Shown piece by piece: positions 23,518-31,547 of a stretch of 64,000 bases of DNA. The stretch is from assembly GCA_003131315.1 (NCBI GenBank), contig PKUV01000165.1:1-64000 (forward strand), written 5' to 3'. The notes beneath the pieces are model-generated. The model made no database searches and was not told the DNA's origin. It worked only from the letters and a program-made list of their open reading frames with translations. The position numbers and the translations under genes are program-made. This DNA comes from Acidobacteriaceae bacterium. Its GTDB lineage: Bacteria; Acidobacteriota; Terriglobia; Terriglobales; Acidobacteriaceae. The stretch's first letter is position 1. Each line of letters begins with the position of its first letter.

Positions 23518-25587
23518 ATGTCAGAAAGCTGTGTCATGTCAGAAACCAGGGTCGCACTCGAGGGAGATGTTTCGCCTGAACGCGACCGGTATCGGCTGCT
23601 ACTCGAGATCACCGACCTGGTAGCGCGAGCCAAGAGCCTGCCCGACGCATTCAAAGAACTCGCCCCCGCGGTGCTGGCCCTGACGGGAGGCGAATTGCTG
23701 GATCTTTCCCTCTACGACCCGCGCCGGGATTGCATACTGACTCACTACTGGAAAAAGAACCAGGAAAGTGGAGAGTTCGAAGCTTTGCCCGTGGACGAAG
23801 CGGCGAGCGGGTGGGCATGGAAACATCAGGAGCCGATCGCCATTCCCGATATCGAGCGCGAGCAGCGCTTTCCGGGCTGCGTGCCCGTGTTACTCAATCA
23901 CGGCGTCCGATCGTACATCGTCCTTCCCATGAGCACGCCTTCATGCCATTTTGGAGCACTTGGCCTGGGCAAGAAAGCGCCCGAGTCCCTGGATAGCGAG
24001 GACGTCGAATTCCTCTCTCGCGTCGCGCTGCTGGGAGCGCTTGCGCTAGAGAAGGAAAGAGCCTACCGCGCCTTTGAGGAACAGCAGAGCCTGGTCGCGA
24101 TCAGCCGTGAACTGAGTTCCAGCCTCGAGTTGGAAAAGCTGTTGCCGGTCATTCTTTCCAGCCTTCGGAACATCGCGCGCTACGACCGGGCCATCCTGTG
24201 CCTGCTGGACGAGGATGGCAAGAACGTGCACCGGTATGGAGATGCTCTGGAATGGGCGACTTTCGTCAACCACGGACGTGCGGTTCCGCTTGAGCAATCA
24301 CTCTCGGCGCGGGCGATCCAGACGCGAAACATCGTTTTCTTCACCGCAGGCGATTTGCTTGACATGAACGCATCCCTGGCGAAAGCCATGTACGAAGCCG
24401 GGATTCGGTCGGTTTGCAGTATGCCCCTCATCGCGCGCAATCAGATATGGGGAGCACTGAATCTGAGTAGCACGATCGAGAAAGCTTTCGGGCCGTCGGA
24501 GGTTGAATATCTGCAGCAAGTAGCCATGCAGATCGCCACTGCGCTCCAGAATGCGCACGCCTATCGCGAGATCGCACAACTCAAGGATCGCCTTACCCAG
24601 GAAAAGCGCTATTTGGAGTACGAAGTCCGGAGCGCGAACCGGTCCGACAACATCATCGGCAACAGCCCGGCCTTGAAACGTGTGCTGGACTATGCTGCCA
24701 TCGTCGCCAACACCGATTCCACTGTCCTCATCACCGGCGAAACCGGAACCGGCAAAGAACGCATAGCCCGAATGATTCACAGCATGAGCCGGCGCAAGGA
24801 CCGCAACTTCATCAAGGTGAACTGCGCCGCCATTCCCACGGGCCTGCTGGAAAGCGAGCTGTTCGGCCACGAAAAGGGAGCGTTCACGGGAGCGGTAAGC
24901 CAGAAGCTCGGCCGACTGGAATTGGCGGATAAGGGCACTTTGTTGCTCGACGAGATTGGAGAAATTCCTTTGGAGTTGCAGCCCAAGTTGCTGCGCGTTC
25001 TGCAGGACCAGGAGTTCGAGCGGCTGGGAGGAACGAAGACGATCCATGTGGACGTGCGGCTGATCGCCGCCACCAATCGCGATCTGGTTCGTGCGGTCGA
25101 AGAAAAGGAATTCCGCGGTGACTTGTTCTACCGCTTGCACGTGTTTCCCCTGCATCTGCCGGCGCTGCGCGAACGGCGCGAGGACATCCCCATGCTGATT
25201 CGCCATTTCGTCGAAAAATGCGCGCCCCGGCTGCACAAGCGGATCGACATCATCCCCGATGAGGCCGTCGACGCCATGATGCACTGGAGTTGGCCAGGAA
25301 ACATCCGCGAGCTGGAGAATTTTATCGAACGCTCGGTGATCTTGTCGGAAGGCAACCGGTTGAGCCCGCCTCTCGCCGAGTTGCGCGAGGAAATCTCACG
25401 GCAGCCGTCCGAGTCCGACGGTACGCTGCGCAACAAAGAACGGGAACACATCGTCGAAATGCTGCGTCAGACCCGGGGCGCCCTGTCGGGTCCGGCAGGC
25501 GCGGCGGCCCGGCTTGGACTCAAGCGCACCACCCTGCAGTACAAGATGCAGAGGCTGGGACTCTCTCGCACGGATTATCTGAATTAG
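23518..25587 (+). CDS. Sigma-54-dependent transcriptional activator with two GAF domains
   Basis: A 689-residue enhancer-binding protein. Two GAF-type sensor domains (about residues 15-165 and 190-335) precede a AAA+ domain: Walker A GETGTGKE near 405, the sigma-54 contact GAFTGA near 455, Walker B LLLDEIGEI, and sensor region RLIAATNRDL. A Fis-type helix-turn-helix ends the protein (AAARLGLKRTTLQYKMQRLGL). This layout is that of FhlA/NorR-like activators. No receiver domain, so the signal is probably a small ligand. The start region has an 18-bp direct repeat giving two in-frame ATGs (23518 and 23536). Targets are not visible nearby. Confidence 0.88.
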   Translation: MSESCVMSETRVALEGDVSPERDRYRLLLEITDLVARAKSLPDAFKELAPAVLALTGGELLDLSLYDPRRDCILTHYWKKNQESGEFEALPVDEAASGWAWKHQEPIAIPDIEREQRFPGCVPVLLNHGVRSYIVLPMSTPSCHFGALGLGKKAPESLDSEDVEFLSRVALLGALALEKERAYRAFEEQQSLVAISRELSSSLELEKLLPVILSSLRNIARYDRAILCLLDEDGKNVHRYGDALEWATFVNHGRAVPLEQSLSARAIQTRNIVFFTAGDLLDMNASLAKAMYEAGIRSVCSMPLIARNQIWGALNLSSTIEKAFGPSEVEYLQQVAMQIATALQNAHAYREIAQLKDRLTQEKRYLEYEVRSANRSDNIIGNSPALKRVLDYAAIVANTDSTVLITGETGTGKERIARMIHSMSRRKDRNFIKVNCAAIPTGLLESELFGHEKGAFTGAVSQKLGRLELADKGTLLLDEIGEIPLELQPKLLRVLQDQEFERLGGTKTIHVDVRLIAATNRDLVRAVEEKEFRGDLFYRLHVFPLHLPALRERREDIPMLIRHFVEKCAPRLHKRIDIIPDEAVDAMMHWSWPGNIRELENFIERSVILSEGNRLSPPLAELREEISRQPSESDGTLRNKEREHIVEMLRQTRGALSGPAGAAARLGLKRTTLQYKMQRLGLSRTDYLN

Positions 25588-25665
25588 GAATCACTGGACC
25601 AAGAATCACTGGACCATGATTATCTGGATTTGAGACTACGGATTTGAGACTACGAGAGTGATGTC
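25584..25665. repeat. Imperfect direct repeats after the sigma-54 activator gene
   Basis: Units gaatcactggaccaa / gaatcactggaccat (15 bp) are followed by gattatctggattt and two copies of ggatttgagactac-like sequence. It begins at the stop codon and decays with distance. No coding role. Confidence 0.5.
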
Positions 25666-25869
25666 TGACGAACTGTCGGCAGCCGGGCCAGTGCGACGGC
25701 ATCTCCTTTGGCGCTCCGCTCGTTCAAACCATCCTAAGCAGTGAAGCTACAGCCACTTAGTCCATATTGAGTATGTGGCAGTTGGTGTGCACTGTTTGTC
25801 TAGGCGGCGCATTCCCGCTCCCCCGGCGAAAGACTCCGCCAGCCAAGTTTCGCCGACCAAGAGCTTGCT

Positions 25870-26580
25870 ATGGGTGTTCTCCGGCGCTTCGCGATTCCCA
25901 ATGACTGTCTAAGCTGCACTCTGAGGCGGACCTGCGACTTCTGCAATTTGCCTCAGCCTCTGATGACCGAGTTCAACGCGATGGGGCACCTGACCCTGTA
26001 TCCCGGTAACGCCACTTTGCTGACGGAAGGTCAAGTCCCCCGCGGCGTCTACATCGCCTGTTCCGGCCGTGCCAAGCTTTCGGTCGAGGCCCGCGATGGC
26101 AAGACGATCATCCTGAAAATTGCCGGAGACCGCCAGGTGCTCGGGCTGAGCGCGGTCGTCTCCGGGGGGCCATCTCCGATTACGGTGACCACCATCGAGC
26201 TTTGCCAGATCAAGTTCGTCGAAAGCGACAGCTTCCTGCGTCTGATCGAACACAACAGCCACGCCGCGCTGGCGTGCGCCACCATGCTCGCCCGCGAGGT
26301 CAAGACCTCGTTCGACGATGTGCACGAACTGCTGCTCGCCCGCAGTTCGACGGAGAAGCTCGCACGCCTGCTGCTTTCCTGGGTCTCGGACGAGCCCCGC
26401 AACCGGGAACTCCGCGTACCCACGGAATTCACGCACGAAGAAATTGCCCAAATGATCGGATCTTCGCGAGAAACGGTAACCCGCTTATTGAGTGACATGA
26501 AACGGAAAGACTTGATTCGACTTGAGGGTGCAACGCTGGTGATTCCCAACCGGATCGCCTTGCAAGCCATTGCGTCCTGA
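25870..26580 (+). CDS. CRP/FNR-family transcriptional regulator with FNR-like cysteine set
   Basis: 236 residues: a cyclic-nucleotide-type beta roll, a dimer helix and a winged helix-turn-helix. Cysteines 13, 16 and 22 are spaced C-x2-C-x5-C as in E. coli FNR, a further Cys25 follows, and Cys112 in IELCQIKF corresponds to the fourth FNR ligand. This suggests a 4Fe-4S oxygen sensor. The recognition helix MIGSSRETVTRLL, however, is CRP-like (Arg-Glu-x-x-x-Arg), so its target half site is probably TGTGA-like. It is followed by a strong terminator. A direct target in this window could be the hydrogenase operon. Confidence 0.88.
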   Translation: MGVLRRFAIPNDCLSCTLRRTCDFCNLPQPLMTEFNAMGHLTLYPGNATLLTEGQVPRGVYIACSGRAKLSVEARDGKTIILKIAGDRQVLGLSAVVSGGPSPITVTTIELCQIKFVESDSFLRLIEHNSHAALACATMLAREVKTSFDDVHELLLARSSTEKLARLLLSWVSDEPRNRELRVPTEFTHEEIAQMIGSSRETVTRLLSDMKRKDLIRLEGATLVIPNRIALQAIAS

Positions 26581-26594
26581 GAGATCCCTCCCCC

Positions 26595-26632
26595 GGGCGG
26601 ACGAAGCGGTCTTTGCGTCCGCCCCTTTTTTT
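26595..26632 (+). terminator. Rho-independent terminator of the CRP/FNR gene
   Basis: A 9-bp perfect stem gggcggacg / cgtccgccc with a 12-base loop is followed by a run of eight T (26625-26632). It starts 15 bases after the stop codon. Confidence 0.85.
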
Positions 26633-26637
26633 GAGAG

Positions 26638-26697
26638 TGCTGTTCGTCGTTCGCTGTTCGCTAGAATCATTTGCAGAGCGAACAGCGAACGACCAAT
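26638..26697. repeat. Heptanucleotide array (site 4) between convergent genes
   Basis: Left arm tgttcgt, cgttcgc, tgttcgc; right arm gcgaaca, gcgaacg, accaatt. The arms are complementary. It lies just after the terminator and ends at the stop codon of the LytTR gene. Confidence 0.7.
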
Positions 26698-26699
26698 TT

Positions 26700-27479
26700 C
26701 TAGAGGTTGAACAGTTCCCGCAGGCGCCGGGTCTGCGCGCGGCTCACCGGAATCTCCGTCTGTTTCTTGTCGTCCATGCGCAACTGGTAGGAGCTCTTGA
26801 ACCAGGGCACGACTTCGCGGATGTGATTGATGTTGACCAGAAAGGAGCGGTGCGCCCGCCAGAACAAATTGGGATCGAGATTTTCAAAAAGCTCTTCCAG
26901 CGTCCGGCAGTTCGACTGACCTTCCATGCCCGCATGGCCGCTGGTGGCCACGGTGATCACGCCATCTTCGATGGTCGCGTAGCAGATATCCTTCGGATCG
27001 GTGAGGAATAACCTTCCCGCCGCCTTGATCAGAATCTTCGCCGTCTGCGGCTTCTGCGATTCCAACATCCGCATCAGCGTTTCGAATTTTTCTTCCGGCC
27101 CGGCGCCCGCTTCAATCTTTGCCCGTGCTCTCTCGATGGACTGGGCCACTCGCTTTTTATCGAAGGGCTTCAGGATGTAGTCAACCGCGTTCACCTCGAA
27201 CGCCTTCACCGCGTATTGATCGAAGGCGGTCGCGAAGACAATCTTGGGGAGGGGAACCTTGCGGTCGAGCAGCTTCTTGATTACGCCGAAACCGTCCAAG
27301 CCCGGCATCTGGACGTCGAGAAACACCAAGTCCGGATTGTGTTCGCGGATCAGGCTGATCGCTTCCAGGCCATTCTTGCCCTGCGCGACCACGTTCACGT
27401 CGTCCAGGTTTTTGAGCAGATAGGCGAGCTCATCGCGCGCCAGTTGTTCGTCGTCGACGATGACCGCGGAGAGAGGCAT
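26700..27479 (-). CDS. LytTR-family response regulator
   Basis: 259 residues: an N-terminal receiver domain (VDDEQLARDELAY, phosphoacceptor Asp55 in LVFLDVQMPG, Lys in LKPFDKKR) and a C-terminal LytTR DNA-binding domain (FWRAHRSFLVNINHIREV, ending RRLRELFNL). It resembles LytR/AlgR/YehT types that pair with membrane histidine kinases, but no kinase gene is adjacent, so it is an orphan here. Its 3' neighbour on the opposite strand is the CRP/FNR gene. Confidence 0.9.
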   Translation of the reverse strand: MPLSAVIVDDEQLARDELAYLLKNLDDVNVVAQGKNGLEAISLIREHNPDLVFLDVQMPGLDGFGVIKKLLDRKVPLPKIVFATAFDQYAVKAFEVNAVDYILKPFDKKRVAQSIERARAKIEAGAGPEEKFETLMRMLESQKPQTAKILIKAAGRLFLTDPKDICYATIEDGVITVATSGHAGMEGQSNCRTLEELFENLDPNLFWRAHRSFLVNINHIREVVPWFKSSYQLRMDDKKQTEIPVSRAQTRRLRELFNL

Positions 27480-27588
27480 AGGGTTCAGAGCCGAGCTGCC
27501 GATGAAACCGGCATTTACGGCGGCGATCGCCGTGTCCTTACTGGTGAGTATAGCTACCGCAGTAGGCAGGCCGCCAGTCTCAATTCCT

Positions 27589-28776
27589 TTACAAAGAATT
27601 CTCGATGGCCAGCGCCATGCCCATGCCGCCGCTGACGCAAAGCGTGGCCAAGCCGTGGCGTGCTTTGCGCTTCAGCATTTCGTGGAGCAGCGTCACCGTG
27701 ATGCGCGTCCCGGTGCAGCCGATAGGATGGCCGAGTGCGATGGCGCCGCCGTTGACGTTGAGTTTCTCGCGATCGAAATGCAACTCGCGATCGCATGCCA
27801 GCACCTGGGCGGCGAAGGCTTCATTGAGTTCGACCAGATCGAAGCCGCTGAGATTGAGGCCGTGCTTCTTTTCCATTTTGCGGATGGCCGGCACCGGCCC
27901 GATGCCCATGAGGCGCGGATCTACGCCCACGGAAGTCGCGGCGAGAATTCGCGCCAGCGGTTTCAGATTGTTCTGCTGAACGAATTTCTCGCTCGCCAGC
28001 ACCACCGCCGCCGCGCCATCGGTGATGCCGGAAGAGTTTCCGGCAGTGATGGTGCCGGTGCCGGTCTTGGAAAAAACTGGAGCGAGTTTGGCCAGCTTCT
28101 CCATGGTCGCGTCGAGAAACAAGTGTTCATCGCGCGAGAAAACGGTTGTGCCCTTCTTGCCTTCGATTGTCACCGGAGCAATTTCGGCGTCGAAGCGTCC
28201 ACTGGATTGCGCAGCCGCGGCGCGCTGCTGCGACACGACCGCGAACTGATCCTGCTCTTCGCGCGAGATCTTGTACTGCGCGGCAAGAATCTCAGCGGTC
28301 TCGCCCATCAGCATCTTTGCCATCGGGCAGAAGAATCCGTCGCGATACATGCCATCGACGAGCTCCTGGTGGCCGAGACGATATCCCCAGCGAGCGCCCT
28401 CAAGATAGTAAGGAAGCCGCGACATCGATTCGGTTCCGCCCGCCAGCACACACTCCAGATTGCCGGTGGCAATCTCTTGAAAGCCGAGCGCGATGGACTT
28501 CATGCTCGACGCACAAGCCTTGTTCACCGTGTAGGCTGGAACTTCCTGAGGAATGCCGCTGCGGATGGAAATCTGCCGCGCGGGATTTGGACCGCCTCCA
28601 GCCTGGCGGGCGTTGCCGAAGATCGTCTCTTCAACTTGCTGCGGCTGCACTCGGGCGCGTTCGAGCGCTGCCTTCGCGGCGACCACGCCCATGTCGGCGG
28701 CGGAGAGCGAGACGAGCGAGCCTCCAAACTTGCCGATGGGCGTGCGCACGGCGGAGAGGATGTATACGTTGTTCAC
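27589..28776 (-). CDS. Acetyl-CoA C-acetyltransferase (thiolase)
   Basis: A 395-residue type II thiolase, condensing or cleaving acetoacetyl-CoA. The nucleophile Cys88 is in NKACASSMKS, then NEAFAAQ, the catalytic His in GHPIGCTGTR, and the second Cys in CVSGGMG (the usual glycine-rich ending CxGGGxG reads CVSGGMG). The length is typical. A stand-alone gene, with a hairpin repeat upstream at 28826-28885. The physiological direction, ketone-body/PHB synthesis or degradation, cannot be inferred. Confidence 0.93.
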   Translation of the reverse strand: MNNVYILSAVRTPIGKFGGSLVSLSAADMGVVAAKAALERARVQPQQVEETIFGNARQAGGGPNPARQISIRSGIPQEVPAYTVNKACASSMKSIALGFQEIATGNLECVLAGGTESMSRLPYYLEGARWGYRLGHQELVDGMYRDGFFCPMAKMLMGETAEILAAQYKISREEQDQFAVVSQQRAAAAQSSGRFDAEIAPVTIEGKKGTTVFSRDEHLFLDATMEKLAKLAPVFSKTGTGTITAGNSSGITDGAAAVVLASEKFVQQNNLKPLARILAATSVGVDPRLMGIGPVPAIRKMEKKHGLNLSGFDLVELNEAFAAQVLACDRELHFDREKLNVNGGAIALGHPIGCTGTRITVTLLHEMLKRKARHGLATLCVSGGMGMALAIENSL

Positions 28777-28825
28777 CAGAGCCTCCTGGACATGTCAGTC
28801 TAGCAGGCTGCGGAAAAAGCCATAA

Positions 28826-28885
28826 CCACAGGGGACACAGAGGAACACTGGGGACTTCTTAAGCTTTCCTCTGTTCCCCCTGTGG
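28826..28885. repeat. CCACAGGGG...CCCCTGTGG inverted repeat between divergent genes
   Basis: Left arm ccacaggggacacagagga, right arm tcctctgttccccctgtgg, imperfectly complementary. The 'cacagagg/cctctgtg' theme recurs at 29686-29722 (start of the peptidase gene), around 31423 and around 31508. Confidence 0.6.
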
Positions 28886-28940
28886 TGAAGAAGTAACCGC
28901 GGCGACCTCGTGCGACGGCGCACGCGGTAAACTACTTGAC

Positions 28941-29681
28941 GTGAATATTCTTTACGGAATCAATACGGTTACGGAAGCGCTCAAGGCGCGCGGGCGCAAC
29001 TTCGAGTGGGTCGGTGTCGCCAAAGAGCGAAAAGATATTCGCCTGAGGCGGGTGATTGACGAGTGCCGCAAGATCGGCGTTCCGGTGCGCGTTTTGTCGC
29101 GTGAGGAGCTTGACGAAATTGCCGGCAACGCTGCGCATCAGGGACTGGTGGCCTCGACTTCGGCAAAACAATATAGCAATCTCGATGACATCGTGGCATC
29201 GCGTCGCGGCGAGCAGTCGCTGGTCGTTGTGCTGGATGGAATCGAAGATCCGCACAATCTGGGAGCGATTCTGCGCACCGCGGACGCGGCGGGAGCCGAT
29301 GGTGTGGTGATTCCCGAACGCCGGTCCGCCGCGGTCACAGCTGCGGTGGCAAAGGTTTCGGCGGGAGCGAGCGAACATCTTCCGATTGCCAAAGTCACGA
29401 ACATATCGCGCGCGCTCGAGGAATTGAAGGAGAAGGATCTGTGGATCGTCGGGTTGGACGAGCGCGGAGAGCAAACTTACGATGCGGTTGACTACAAGAT
29501 GCATTGCGCCATCGTGCTCGGCGCCGAAGGCAAGGGACTGCACGATCTGGTGCGCAAACACTGCGATTTCCTGGTGTCGATTCCGATGCTGGGGAAAGTG
29601 CCGTCGCTGAATGTGTCGGTGGCGGCGGGTGTAGTGCTCTATGAAGTTGTGCGGCAAAGACGGCTGGGCGCATCGAAGTAA
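28941..29681 (+). CDS. rlmB: 23S rRNA 2'-O-methyltransferase (RlmB/TrmH family)
   Basis: A 246-residue SPOUT methyltransferase, predicted to methylate G2251 of 23S rRNA. It starts with GTG. The N-terminal substrate-binding part begins NILYGINTVTEALKA. The knotted SAM-binding part has LDGIEDPHNLGAILRTADAAG, IVLGAEGKGLHDLV and SIPMLGKVPSLNVSVAAGV, all diagnostic. A related tRNA or other rRNA target cannot be excluded by sequence alone. The peptidase gene follows after 2 bases. Confidence 0.9.
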   Translation: MNILYGINTVTEALKARGRNFEWVGVAKERKDIRLRRVIDECRKIGVPVRVLSREELDEIAGNAAHQGLVASTSAKQYSNLDDIVASRRGEQSLVVVLDGIEDPHNLGAILRTADAAGADGVVIPERRSAAVTAAVAKVSAGASEHLPIAKVTNISRALEELKEKDLWIVGLDERGEQTYDAVDYKMHCAIVLGAEGKGLHDLVRKHCDFLVSIPMLGKVPSLNVSVAAGVVLYEVVRQRRLGASK

Positions 29682-29683
29682 TC

Positions 29684-31411
29684 ATGAGATTCCTCTGTGT
29701 CCTTTGTGTCCTCTGTGGTTTAAGTTCTTTGTCCTTCGCTCTGGACCGGGAAGCCTTCACGATTACGAAATACGATTTAGAGATACGCCTTGAGCCGGAG
29801 CAGCAGAGGCTCGGCGCGCGCGGCAAGATCACGCTTCGCAACGATTCCAATCAGGCGCAGAAGATCGCGGCGCTGCAAGTTTCTTCTTCTCTCAATTGGC
29901 GTTCGATAAGGGTGGACGGCAAGGCCGTGCAATACGTCTCGCAACCCTACGTTTCCGACATTGACCACACCGGCGCGCTTTCAGAAGCCATCGTTACGCT
30001 GCCCGCCGAGATCAAGCCGAAAGACTCGGTCGAACTCGAAATCGGCTACGAGGGCGTCATTCCGCTGGATGCGACGCGGCTGATTCGGGTCGGAGTACCG
30101 GAAGAGATCGCCAAACATACGAGCTGGGACCAGATCAGTCCATCATTCACGGCGGTACGCGGTGCAGGATATGTGGCGTGGTATCCGATTACGACTGAGT
30201 CGGCGGATTTCTCCGAGGGGAACAGTCTGTTTGAGGTTGCCGATCGATGGAAGGCGCGGGAGGCAGGGAGCGAATTCAAGCTTGCGCTGAGCTTGCAAGG
30301 TGGGAGTTTAGACGCGACTCCGACTTTGCTGTGCGGCGCTGAAGCTAGAGGTCCTTCCGCTGAGGCTGGAAAAGATCGGAAGATACGAGTGGAATGTGGC
30401 TGGAGTCCGCTGGGGACGGTTACTCCGACGTTTGCGATGGCCGAATATGTGGACCAGTCCAAGGCACTTTTGAGATTGTATAGTCTGCCGGGCCACGAGG
30501 CAGGAGCAGCGAAATATTCCAACGCGCTCGAGCCGGCAATGAAGTTTGTCAGTGCATGGTTTGGTCCGCCGAGCGCACCGGTCGCGATCGCCGATTTTGC
30601 CGATCCGCATTCGGCTCCGTTTGAGAGCGGCACCCTGCTGATGGCGTCGATGGCTGCGGAGGACTCGAAGCTCGCGGGGATCAACCTGGTTCACGAACTG
30701 GTCCATTCCGCTTTGCCCTCGTCGAGACCTTGGGTGTACGAGGGGTTGGCGCATTTTGCCGAGGCGATGTATCGGCAAGAGCAAGGTGGACGTCAGGCCG
30801 CGCTCGACTTTCTTGGACTGCACCGGGCGGCGTTTCTTGATTCGGAGAAAGAAGTATCGGCCGCGCTGCAGAAGAGCGTCGATCAGAAGAGCGTCGGCCA
30901 AGCGCTGGCCACCACGTTTGATGAAACTTACTATCGGAGCAAAGCTGCGTATGTATGGTGGATGCTACGCGACATCGCTGGCGACGATGCGCTGAAGCAG
31001 GCCATTCGCAAGTATCGGGCCGAGGACGACAAGGACAAAGACCCAAAGTATGTGGAGCAATTGATCGAATCCGCAGCCAAGCGCGACCTGGGTTGGTTCT
31101 TCGACGACTGGGTGTATCGGGATCGCGGCCTGCCGGATTTTCACGTGCAGTCGGTGCATCCGTGGAAGACGGAAAAAGGCGCGCAGATTGTTACCGTGAC
31201 GCTGGAAAACCTTGGCAATGCCGGGGCGGAAGTGCCGTTCACGATATTGTTTGAAGGCGGCGAGATCACGAAGCGGATTGAGGTGCGCGCCAAAGGCACA
31301 GCAACAACGCGAGTTGAATTGCCAGGCACGGCGAGCGAAATTGTGGTCAACGACGGCAGCGTTCCGGAGAGCGATCTGACAAACAATACGTATAAGATTT
31401 CTGCGCCCTGA
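29684..31411 (+). CDS. Exported M1-like (gluzincin) metallopeptidase
   Basis: A 575-residue exported protein. The signal peptide MRFLCVLCVLCGLSSLSFAL is cysteine-rich and encoded by a 9-bp tandem repeat (ctctgtgtc-like). An N-terminal beta domain is followed by the zinc motif HELVHSALPS and, 19 residues on, WVYEGLAHFAE with the third ligand Glu: the HExxH-x18-E layout of M1 aminopeptidases. A C-terminal Ig-like part (VTLENLGNAGAEVPFTILFEG) follows. It lacks the usual GAMEN motif, so it is a divergent M1-like protein whose activity is uncertain. Confidence 0.75.
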   Translation: MRFLCVLCVLCGLSSLSFALDREAFTITKYDLEIRLEPEQQRLGARGKITLRNDSNQAQKIAALQVSSSLNWRSIRVDGKAVQYVSQPYVSDIDHTGALSEAIVTLPAEIKPKDSVELEIGYEGVIPLDATRLIRVGVPEEIAKHTSWDQISPSFTAVRGAGYVAWYPITTESADFSEGNSLFEVADRWKAREAGSEFKLALSLQGGSLDATPTLLCGAEARGPSAEAGKDRKIRVECGWSPLGTVTPTFAMAEYVDQSKALLRLYSLPGHEAGAAKYSNALEPAMKFVSAWFGPPSAPVAIADFADPHSAPFESGTLLMASMAAEDSKLAGINLVHELVHSALPSSRPWVYEGLAHFAEAMYRQEQGGRQAALDFLGLHRAAFLDSEKEVSAALQKSVDQKSVGQALATTFDETYYRSKAAYVWWMLRDIAGDDALKQAIRKYRAEDDKDKDPKYVEQLIESAAKRDLGWFFDDWVYRDRGLPDFHVQSVHPWKTEKGAQIVTVTLENLGNAGAEVPFTILFEGGEITKRIEVRAKGTATTRVELPGTASEIVVNDGSVPESDLTNNTYKISAP

Positions 31412-31443
31412 ACCAACACCTACCACGGAGACACGGAGAAAGC

Positions 31444-31502
31444 GCTGTTAGCTGTTAGCCTTTGGCCTTTAGCTAAAAGCCAAGAGCTAGAAGCTAATAG
31501 CA
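31444..31502. repeat. Heptanucleotide array (site 5)
   Basis: Eight or more 7-mers: gctgtta, gctgtta, gcctttg, gccttta, gctaaaa, gccaaga, gctagaa, gctaata. The first half is complementary to the second, so one long hairpin is possible. It is flanked by ctctgtggt / accacggag motifs. Confidence 0.75.
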
Positions 31503-31547
31503 ATTTCTCTGTGGTAGATTTTCTTGTTCGCCTTGAGAGGAGATAGT

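Noticed and set aside
24298-25284. 328-residue minus-strand frame opposite the sigma-54 activator
   Set aside because: Antisense to AAA+ and GAF motifs; no recognisable features.
27460-28803. 447-residue plus-strand frame opposite the thiolase
   Set aside because: Antisense shadow of a clear thiolase; no motif or codon logic of its own.
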